The translations under genes and the position numbers were made by a program. This document shows, one piece after another, positions 1 to 4,845 of a stretch of 7,583 bases of DNA (position 1 is its first letter; the number at the start of each line of letters is the position of its first letter). The notes below the pieces were generated by a model that saw only the letters and a program-made list of their open reading frames with translations, did no database searches and was not told the origin of the DNA. This DNA comes from an uncultured Desulfovibrio sp. (GTDB lineage: Bacteria; Desulfobacterota; Desulfovibrionia; Desulfovibrionales; Desulfovibrionaceae), in NCBI GenBank assembly GCA_900550745.1, contig URTO01000087.1, forward strand, positions 1-7,583. Direction: 5' to 3'.

Positions 1-83
1 CCATTTCCTCCAACCTACATGCTTGGTTGTTCAATGCCGTCCGTTTTTCCTCACTGACCAAAGTACAACGGGAACGCACAAGG
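1..83. other. Sequence foreign to the porin gene, possible insertion or rearrangement boundary
   Basis: Porin-like coding sequence stops making sense around base 80-83, reading leftward. The remaining bases give no beta-strand in any minus-strand frame, and two of the three frames hit a stop. The stretch could be the end of an insertion sequence, a recombination junction between porin genes, or simply an atypical porin tail. No recognisable terminal inverted repeat or transposase fragment can be assigned in so short a piece. Confidence 0.35.
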
Positions 84-1369
84 CCCATTTCAGCCGCCAG
101 CGTCAGGTTCTCGTAAAGCTTGTACTGGGAATCAAAGTTGACTTCCCAGGCATGGTCTTTCGTCGTCAGGTAGACATTGCCGCCCTGGATACCGTCGACC
201 GGGCCGGAAGTGACCATCCGGGTATTGTTGGTACCCGTATAGAAGCCCACCGCCAGCGTATGGGTGAGGTCTTCAAAGAACGAAATGTCGGCAAGGCGGG
301 CGACCACGCCCCACGTTCCGGCAGGGGTGTTGTTGAGCACGGCGCCGTCCGAAATCCCATACGCACCATCCCAGCCAAGCGTCGTGGCGCCCCAGCCGGG
401 GGACAGCGTGGGCAGGCGTTCCGAACCGTCCATCGTGTCGGAATTGTCGCCGGAGCCGTACCACGCAATGAGGCCGGGGGTCACGTAGTCGAGCTTGTAT
501 TCGGCGATGCCGGAAAGCAGCCAGCCTTCCCGGGTCAAATCCTGCCCGTTGGTCGCCTTGCCCCAATCGGCCTTGCCGTACGCAAAATCAAAGCCGAGAC
601 GCAGCGGATCGTAAGTCGTCAGTTCCCCGCCGATGCCAAACCACCATGCCGGGTTGTTCGAGTCCTTGGCTACCACGGAAACGCCATAGGGAAGCAGCCC
701 GTCGATCAGGGATTCCCCGTTTTCGCCCACTTCATGCAGGCTGTTCTTGCCGAGGTTACCGTACATGCCCCACGGGTTGAGCTGCCAGCCCGCGCCGGCC
801 AATGGGACGCTCAAGCCCACAAAATCCATCGCGTTGCCTACGCCGCGGTCAACCGTGGTGTTGTCGTTTTCCGCGCGCAGCCAGAACAGGGACATCCCGG
901 CCATATCGTTGAACTGATAGGACAGGGTGATGCCCGCACCGTCCGAGTCGTCGCTCCCCATGATGGGATCGCCCGCCACGAAGTTCGGCAGGCTGAACGG
1001 CTGCAAGCCCATGCGGACGCGCAGATCCGTCTGGGGCACAACCCAGTCCACATAGGAGTACCGGACTTCGACGACCTTGCCGTCCGTTCCGAGCGCGCCA
1101 CCTTCGCTGCTGTTGCCCCAATTGGTGTCCCCGACTTCAAAGAACACCGTACCCTTCAGGGATTCTGACGCGATGATGTCCACCTGCGTGCGCAAACGCT
1201 GGCGGGCATGGAACAGATCGTCGGTCTTTTCCTTGGTAAAGCCGACATTGTTCCATTCGGTGTTGAAATCCCATTCTCCTGAAACCTTGATGTCGGCGGC
1301 CTGCGCACCCTTGTGCGCCGCGCCGAAAACAAGCCCTGCTGCCAAAAGAAGGACGGCTATTTTCTTCAT
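2..1369 (-). CDS. Desulfovibrio-type outer-membrane porin, C-terminus off the edge and apparently disrupted
   Basis: A reading frame opens with ATG at 1369 and stays open to the window edge (456 codons, no stop). The start is supported by AGGAAG five bases upstream. Residues 1-25 form a Sec signal peptide: MKK, a hydrophobic core of Leu, Ala, Val and Gly, then AQA-A before the mature start DIKVSGEWDF. The mature part is rich in aromatic and Gly residues, with alternating polar and hydrophobic strands and a final LYENLTLAAEMG segment, as in the ~450-490-residue trimeric porins of Desulfovibrio. Such proteins form general diffusion channels in the outer membrane. The expected last beta-strand, ending in an aromatic residue, is missing. 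After about residue 430 the sequence becomes non-porin-like (LVRSRCTLVSEEKRTALNN). No other frame in bases 1-83 restores a porin-like end, so the gene may be interrupted. The family call is confident by pattern; which solute it passes cannot be seen. Confidence 0.85.
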   Translation of the reverse strand, partial: MKKIAVLLLAAGLVFGAAHKGAQAADIKVSGEWDFNTEWNNVGFTKEKTDDLFHARQRLRTQVDIIASESLKGTVFFEVGDTNWGNSSEGGALGTDGKVVEVRYSYVDWVVPQTDLRVRMGLQPFSLPNFVAGDPIMGSDDSDGAGITLSYQFNDMAGMSLFWLRAENDNTTVDRGVGNAMDFVGLSVPLAGAGWQLNPWGMYGNLGKNSLHEVGENGESLIDGLLPYGVSVVAKDSNNPAWWFGIGGELTTYDPLRLGFDFAYGKADWGKATNGQDLTREGWLLSGIAEYKLDYVTPGLIAWYGSGDNSDTMDGSERLPTLSPGWGATTLGWDGAYGISDGAVLNNTPAGTWGVVARLADISFFEDLTHTLAVGFYTGTNNTRMVTSGPVDGIQGGNVYLTTKDHAWEVNFDSQYKLYENLTLAAEMGLVRSRCTLVSEEKRTALNNQACRLEEM

Positions 1370-1373
1370 GTTT

Positions 1374-1379
1374 CTTCCT
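1374..1379 (-). promoter_or_regulatory. Ribosome binding site of the porin gene
   Basis: AGGAAG on the minus strand lies four to five bases before the ATG at 1369. It fixes the porin start and agrees with the signal peptide that begins there. Confidence 0.75.
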
Positions 1380-1403
1380 GATATGGAGCCTTTGAGGTTC
1401 ATA

Positions 1404-1420
1404 GAAAGGGCCGATGGCCC
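1404..1420 (-). terminator. Weak hairpin with short T run in the porin leader
   Basis: On the minus strand GGGCC-ATC-GGCCC is followed by TTTCTAT. The stem is only 5 bp and the T run is short. It could be a weak Rho-independent terminator for the upstream operon or a leader structure of the porin mRNA. It sits only about 35 bases before the porin ATG, so a porin transcript starting upstream would have to pass it. Confidence 0.3.
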
Positions 1421-1464
1421 GTTTATGGTTGACCGCCCGCCGGGATGAGGACGCAAGGCATGGC

Positions 1465-1493
1465 CTCGGCTTGCGACACCGTCGCCAGCCGAG
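1465..1493. repeat. Strong 12-bp stem hairpin between the fez-like operon and the porin
   Basis: Outer arms CTCGGCT (1465-1471) and AGCCGAG (1487-1493) enclose inner arms GCGAC (1473-1477) and GTCGC (1481-1485) around a 3-base loop ACC. One mismatch (T1472/C1486) separates the two stem parts. There is no T run on either side, so it is not a classical Rho-independent terminator. It lies 34 bases past the stop of the upstream minus-strand gene and could protect that mRNA's 3' end, mark Rho-dependent termination, or structure the porin 5' leader. Confidence 0.6.
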
Positions 1494-1526
1494 TTCCCGA
1501 TGAGCGTGAGAGCCCGTCTTTGAAGG

Positions 1527-1970
1527 CTACAGGGCCTTTCTATAGGTATAGAGATGGGCGAGGTTGAAGAGGAGGAACAAGCCCCCCGCCACGATGTGCC
1601 CGCGCTCCCGTCCGGCAAGGCCGAAAGCGAGGGATGCGGCAAGCGTCGCCAACATGCCCCGGTTCGTGAACCGGATGGCCTTAGCCCTGCTGAAGTGCCG
1701 CTTCCGGGGTGCCGCAGCCCCATCTTGGGCGAAGGCGAAATCCGCCCACTGCCCGGCAAGGGCCAATAAGTCTTCCCGGCTGATCTGGGCAGGATCGTAT
1801 TCCAGCAACAGGGATCCGGTACGGCTGTTCACCGTCACATGCAGCATCCCCGGCAGTGAAGCCAGAAAACCGCGAACCTGTTCGGCGTCCTCCGCCCGTT
1901 TCAAGGAAGGATGGCGCAGGCGCACCCGCCCATCCACAAAACTCGTAATGTACGATTCGATTTCGCTCAT
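1527..1970 (-). CDS. fezC: FezC-like membrane protein with a CxxC-less HMA-type domain
   Basis: A 147-residue protein. Residues about 5-70 look like a heavy-metal-associated (HMA) fold but lack the metal-binding CxxC; at the equivalent loop they have R-V-R-L-R (15-19). The strand-forming RTGSLLLEY (50-58) matches RTGSVLLLY in the neighbouring ATPase. A basic linker (PRKRHFSRAK, 88-97) is followed by two predicted membrane helices at about 105-120 and 125-143, and the C-terminus is short and basic. ATG overlaps the ATPase stop (ATGA), a sign of translational coupling. In ferrosome clusters, recalled from Desulfovibrio magneticus, an HMA-like protein with an R-x-R-x-R motif lies beside the P1B-6 ATPase and is called FezC. 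A role as accessory to an iron pump in the organelle membrane is inferred. It could otherwise be an unassigned HMA-like partner of a different P1B pump. Confidence 0.75.
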   Translation of the reverse strand: MSEIESYITSFVDGRVRLRHPSLKRAEDAEQVRGFLASLPGMLHVTVNSRTGSLLLEYDPAQISREDLLALAGQWADFAFAQDGAAAPRKRHFSRAKAIRFTNRGMLATLAASLAFGLAGRERGHIVAGGLFLLFNLAHLYTYRKAL

Positions 1971-4069
1971 GCCGAGACCTCCTCAAGTTGAGGTTCCGCG
2001 CCCGCTTTGAGCATCGGACGCATGGCGTTGAGGGACACGCCCACCGTCGTCAGGTTATGCAGGAGTGCCGAGGGCCCCGGCTGGAGGAAACCGGCCAACC
2101 CGGACGCGAGGAACAGGGTATTCAGGGTCATGATCAGGCCGAAGTCCGTACGGATGCGCCGCATGGCGGCCTTGCCCAGATCCACCGCGGTGACGAGCCC
2201 GTCAAGACGGCCTTCCGTCAGAACCACATCCGCCACTTCCCGAGCCAGATCCGCACCGTCGCTCAGGGTCACCCCCACGTCGGCGGCGGACAGCGCCGGA
2301 GAGTCGTTGATCCCGTCGCCGAGCATGGCCACCGTGTGACCTTCCGCCTGAAGACTGCGGATCACCGCGGCCTTATCCGTAGGCAACACCTGCGCCCTGT
2401 ACTCGCTGATGCCCAACCGCTCAGCTACAGCGGCGGCGGTGCGTTCGTCATCCCCGGTGAGCATGACGACACGGATTCCCCGACCGAGCAGCTTACGGAT
2501 AACCGAAACAGCCTCAGGCCGTAACGGATCTTCAATGGCGATGAGCCCGGCCAGTTTCCCATCAACAGCCAAATAGAGGATCGAACGGCCTTCACGGGCC
2601 AGACGTTCGATGTCGTCCCGCATGCCATCCACCGGCACCCCCTCATCGTGGTGGATATAATGGCGGCTCCCAAGCAGCACGCGCTTGCCGTGCAGACGGG
2701 AGGCTATGCCGTGCGCCACCACATATTCGACTTCGGTATGTTCTTCCTGATGGTGCAGGCCCTCCTGCTCGGCCTTCCGCACGACGGCCCGGGCGACGGG
2801 ATGCGGGAAATGCTCCTCAAGACAGGCCGCCGTCCTCAGGATATCGTCCCGTTCGTAGCCTTCGCCGGGGATCACCTCCGCGACACGCGGACGGGATTCC
2901 GTAAGAGTACCGGTCTTGTCGAAGACCACGGCGTCAGCCGCCGCCAGAGATTCGAGGAACCGCCCGCCCTTGACGAGGACGCCGCGCCCCACCCCTTCCT
3001 TCATGGCGGCAAGCACCGCCAGAGGGGTGGAAAGTTTCAGTGCGCACGAATAGTCGACAAGAAGGACGGAAGCGGCGCGGGCCGGATTGCGGGTGACCAG
3101 CCAGACGAGCCCAGCCAGCAGGAAGCTGAACGGCACCACCGCATCGGCAAGCCGTTCCGCCTTGCCCTGCACCCCTGCCTTAAGCGCTTCGGAATCCTCA
3201 ATGAAACGGACGATCTGCCGAAGGCGCGTGCCGTCGCCCACACCCGTGGGCCGGATGGCGATCTCGCCCTCCTCAACCACGGTTCCCGCGTATACCGACG
3301 AACCGGGAGAGCGCAGGACGCCGAGCGGCTCTCCGGTCATGGAAGCCTGATTGACCGAGGCCTCGCCTTCAGCCACCACACCGTCCACCGGAATGGCGGA
3401 ACCCGTGCGGACAATGACCAGATCGTCTTCGCCCAACTCGCTGATGGCGACGTGCATCTCCCGGCCTTCGCGCCGCACCCAGACGGTATCGACATCAAGC
3501 GCAAGGCTCTGGGCGAGGGTATCCAGCGACTTCTTGCGCGTCCACGCTTCAAGCGCTTCACCGAAGCCAAGGAGCAGGGTCAGCAAGCGCGCCGTCTTGA
3601 AATCGCGGCGCAGCAGGGAAATGCTGATGGCGGCGGCATCAAGGACATCCACGCTGAGGCGTCCGCGGCACAACGCGGCAACCCCTTTGAGGATAAAGGG
3701 GACGGAGGCCGCCACCGCCGTAGCCACCCGAATGAGGGCCGGCATAAACGGCCGGATAAAAATATAGCGGAGGAAAGGCCCCCAACTGGGCCTTCCGGCC
3801 GGTTCGGGGAGGTTTTCGCCGTACACGGCGACATCCCCGGAAGGCTGTTCCGAAGCGGGCACCGCCAGCAACAGGATCGCGGCCCGCTTCGCTTCTTCGG
3901 TGGCATACAAGAGAAGCACGCTCCCCGTACGGGGATTGACGCGCACCCCTTCGATGCCGTCAACGGCGTCGAGCCTGTCCGCAAGGACCTGCGCCTTGCG
4001 GAGGCTGAAACCGGATCGGGCACGCAGACGAACCCGCCCCGGCACTTCATGGACAATAAAAAACTGCAT
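1967..4069 (-). CDS. fezB: P1B-type metal-transporting ATPase, FezB-like (P1B-6, likely iron)
   Basis: A complete 700-residue P-type ATPase that uses ATP to move a metal ion across a membrane. Residues 1-60 form an HMA-like domain with R-V-R-L-R at 12-16 in place of CxxC. Membrane helices are likely at about 98-130, 138-170, 306-325, 330-356, 640-660 and 664-684. The actuator TGE is at 245-247, the phosphorylated Asp in DKTGT at 384, the nucleotide-domain HP at 423-424, TGD at 538-540, Lys566, and GDGINDSPAL at 584-593. The metal-site helix reads SCALKLSTP (341-349) instead of CPC, which rules out a standard Cu or Zn/Cd pump and fits the P1B-6 class. The first Gly of the usual GxG nucleotide-binding motif appears to be Ala452 (AHG). 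The nucleotide domain is His-rich (439-474). Neighbours match ferrosome clusters, so iron import into an organelle is inferred; the ATPase family is certain, the substrate is not. Confidence 0.9.
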   Translation of the reverse strand: MQFFIVHEVPGRVRLRARSGFSLRKAQVLADRLDAVDGIEGVRVNPRTGSVLLLYATEEAKRAAILLLAVPASEQPSGDVAVYGENLPEPAGRPSWGPFLRYIFIRPFMPALIRVATAVAASVPFILKGVAALCRGRLSVDVLDAAAISISLLRRDFKTARLLTLLLGFGEALEAWTRKKSLDTLAQSLALDVDTVWVRREGREMHVAISELGEDDLVIVRTGSAIPVDGVVAEGEASVNQASMTGEPLGVLRSPGSSVYAGTVVEEGEIAIRPTGVGDGTRLRQIVRFIEDSEALKAGVQGKAERLADAVVPFSFLLAGLVWLVTRNPARAASVLLVDYSCALKLSTPLAVLAAMKEGVGRGVLVKGGRFLESLAAADAVVFDKTGTLTESRPRVAEVIPGEGYERDDILRTAACLEEHFPHPVARAVVRKAEQEGLHHQEEHTEVEYVVAHGIASRLHGKRVLLGSRHYIHHDEGVPVDGMRDDIERLAREGRSILYLAVDGKLAGLIAIEDPLRPEAVSVIRKLLGRGIRVVMLTGDDERTAAAVAERLGISEYRAQVLPTDKAAVIRSLQAEGHTVAMLGDGINDSPALSAADVGVTLSDGADLAREVADVVLTEGRLDGLVTAVDLGKAAMRRIRTDFGLIMTLNTLFLASGLAGFLQPGPSALLHNLTTVGVSLNAMRPMLKAGAEPQLEEVSA
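1977..1984 (-). promoter_or_regulatory. Strong ribosome binding site inside the end of the ATPase gene
   Basis: GAGGAGGT on the minus strand, a near-perfect anti-16S match, lies six bases before the ATG at 1970 and inside the last codons of the ATPase gene. It supports the 1970 start and strong independent initiation in addition to coupling through the ATGA overlap. Confidence 0.75.
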
Positions 4070-4089
4070 GGGAATTCCTTTTTGGAGGA

Positions 4090-4140
4090 AAGGCGGGGGA
4101 AAGCCGCCCGCCTTCCGGGAGCGGCATGAAGCCGTCCCGG
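4090..4140. repeat. Two adjacent strong hairpins just upstream of the ATPase gene
   Basis: AAGGCGGG (4090-4097) pairs with CCCGCCTT (4107-4114). Immediately next to it, CCGGGA-G-CGGC (4115-4125) pairs with GCCGTCCCGG (4131-4140) with one bulged G and an ATGAA loop. In the operon mRNA (minus strand) both would fold between the first gene and the ATPase, ending about 20 bases before the ATPase ATG. No T run follows, so they are more likely an mRNA-processing, stability or translation-control element than a terminator. Confidence 0.55.
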
Positions 4141-4152
4141 AGGCGTAAGAGA

Positions 4153-4160
4153 GGGGGGGG
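4153..4160. repeat. G8 homopolymer in the fezA-fezB gap
   Basis: Eight consecutive G (C on the transcribed minus strand) in the 179-base gap. It is non-coding and prone to length slippage or sequencing error. The rest of this gap (4141-4248) has only short GC-rich inverted repeats, such as CCCC/GGGG around 4190-4203, and no supported gene. Confidence 0.6.
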
Positions 4161-4248
4161 AGGACGTTGCGCTTCCGTTCCCGGAGTTGCCCCTCTTTCG
4201 GGGGAAACCTACCGGGAGCACCGGCTAAACGCCCGCGGGAAACAGAGG

Positions 4249-4497
4249 CTAGGCCTCTTCCTTCGCTTCCCGGCGCTGTTCCGCCGCATGGCGGGCTTCA
4301 GCCACCATATCGTCCATATTTTCCTTCACGGTTTCCACCTTGGCGAGCACCGCGTCCTTGACGTCCATGCCACGGCTCAGCAGGTCAGCGGCCATAGGCT
4401 TCAGGTCGAGCTTGCCCTTGCTCACCGCCACCGCGCCGATTGCACCAAGGGCCAAGCCGCCGAGGAAAAACAAGCCGTACTTCATGTTCTCGTTCAT
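4249..4497 (-). CDS. fezA: Small glycine-zipper membrane protein, FezA-like
   Basis: An 82-residue protein starting MNENMKYGLF. The chosen start at 4497 has AAGGAG six bases upstream; an in-frame ATG at 4569 would add 24 polar residues and lacks a comparable site. Residues 7-26 form a single membrane helix with small residues every fourth position (Gly14, Gly18, Ala22, Ser26), a glycine-zipper pattern for tight helix packing or oligomers. Residues about 30-82 are a charged, amphipathic helix rich in Lys, Glu and Ala. It resembles small DUF6110/YtxH-like proteins; the family name is from memory. It is the first gene of the operon, 179 bases before the ATPase. In ferrosome clusters a small hydrophobic protein, FezA, occupies this place. 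A structural role in shaping or lining the organelle membrane is inferred, and the symbol rests mainly on context. Confidence 0.7.
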   Translation of the reverse strand: MNENMKYGLFFLGGLALGAIGAVAVSKGKLDLKPMAADLLSRGMDVKDAVLAKVETVKENMDDMVAEARHAAEQRREAKEEA

Positions 4498-4503
4498 AAC
4501 ATT

Positions 4504-4509
4504 CTCCTT
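4504..4509 (-). promoter_or_regulatory. Ribosome binding site that decides the fezA-like start
   Basis: AAGGAG on the minus strand, about six bases before the ATG at 4497. It favours the 82-residue product over a longer one starting at 4569. Confidence 0.75.
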
Positions 4510-4747
4510 CGATGTGGAATTTCGTTTTTCATCAGGCTCTGTTATAGCATGCGGTTGTTTCATCTCCATAGTGCGATGAAAATACAGCCCTTTTCTCCAG
4601 TTTTTCCCTTGGCGGAATCCACGGCTAAGGCATTTTTCCGGTTATTCCTTTGGAATTTCAAGGAAAAAAGCATCAACCATTTTCTAGGACACAGCCAAAA
4701 ACATTCGTACTGGCGATCGCGAGAATGGACGCCCGTGCCGTCAGCAA

Positions 4748-4771
4748 GCGGAAAAAACGCGTTTTTTCCGC
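4748..4771. promoter_or_regulatory. Perfect 24-bp palindrome, candidate operator
   Basis: Reads GCGG, six A, CGCG, six T, CCGC, and is identical on both strands over 24 bases with no spacer. The A/T tracts around a CGCG core cannot form a good transcription terminator. A dimeric regulator site or cruciform is more likely. It lies about 75 bases before the rightward start codon and overlaps a possible weak -35 element there. Confidence 0.55.
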
Positions 4772-4790
4772 GAAGCGAAGGCAATATACG

Positions 4791-4815
4791 GATTGAAACA
4801 CAGCGTGCTTCAATC
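4791..4815. promoter_or_regulatory. 25-bp dyad just upstream of the coiled-coil gene
   Basis: Arms GATTGAAACAC (4791-4801) and GTGCTTCAATC (4805-4815) flank AGC; 10 of 11 positions pair. It ends 16 bases before the ribosome binding site of the gene at 4846. It could be an operator overlapping the transcription start or a 5' stem-loop in the mRNA. No T run follows, so it is not a terminator. Confidence 0.55.
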
Positions 4816-4831
4816 AAAAATGTTCCAAGTT

Positions 4832-4837
4832 GAGGAG
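4832..4837 (+). promoter_or_regulatory. Ribosome binding site of the coiled-coil gene
   Basis: GAGGAG lies eight bases before the ATG at 4846 and fixes that start; the frame downstream is open to the window edge. Confidence 0.75.
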
Positions 4838-4845
4838 AAAGCGTC

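Larger units (their letters stand above)
4498..4845. promoter_or_regulatory. AT-rich divergent intergenic region
   Basis: This 348-base stretch separates the leftward operon from the rightward coiled-coil gene and should hold promoters for both. It is much more AT-rich than its flanks (the line 4621-4680 counts to about 38% GC). On the minus strand TATAAC (4541-4546), 44 bases before the fezA-like ATG, is a possible -10 box, but no good -35 is seen. On the plus strand a weak TATACG (4785-4790) lies 16 bases after TTTTTC inside the palindrome. A near-palindrome TTGGAATTTCAA is at 4650-4661. No clear Fur or DtxR consensus box is found. A 95-codon minus-strand frame crosses the region but has no coding features. 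Confidence 0.5.

Noticed and set aside
23..1168. 381-codon plus-strand open frame
   Set aside because: It is antisense to the porin gene, whose signal peptide, ribosome binding site and beta-strand pattern are clear. The frame lacks a plausible protein character and reflects GC-rich codon bias.
1967..4069. Standard copper or zinc/cadmium efflux ATPase
   Set aside because: Both CPC in the channel helix and CxxC in the N-terminal domain are absent, replaced by SCA and RVRLR.
2648..4129. 493-codon plus-strand open frame
   Set aside because: It lies fully opposite the ATPase gene, which has all catalytic motifs; the antisense product is His/Arg/Gly-rich with no recognisable domain.
4498..4569. 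N-terminal extension of the fezA-like protein from ATG 4569
   Set aside because: The ATG at 4497 has a well-spaced AAGGAG and begins right before the membrane helix; the extra 24 residues are polar and without a comparable ribosome binding site.
4126..4833. 235-codon plus-strand open frame
   Set aside because: It covers the antisense of the fezA-like gene and the AT-rich promoter region, with no ribosome binding site and no protein-like pattern.
4498..4845. Fur or DtxR box controlling the operon
   Set aside because: No stretch resembles either consensus closely enough; the palindromes seen have a different sequence.
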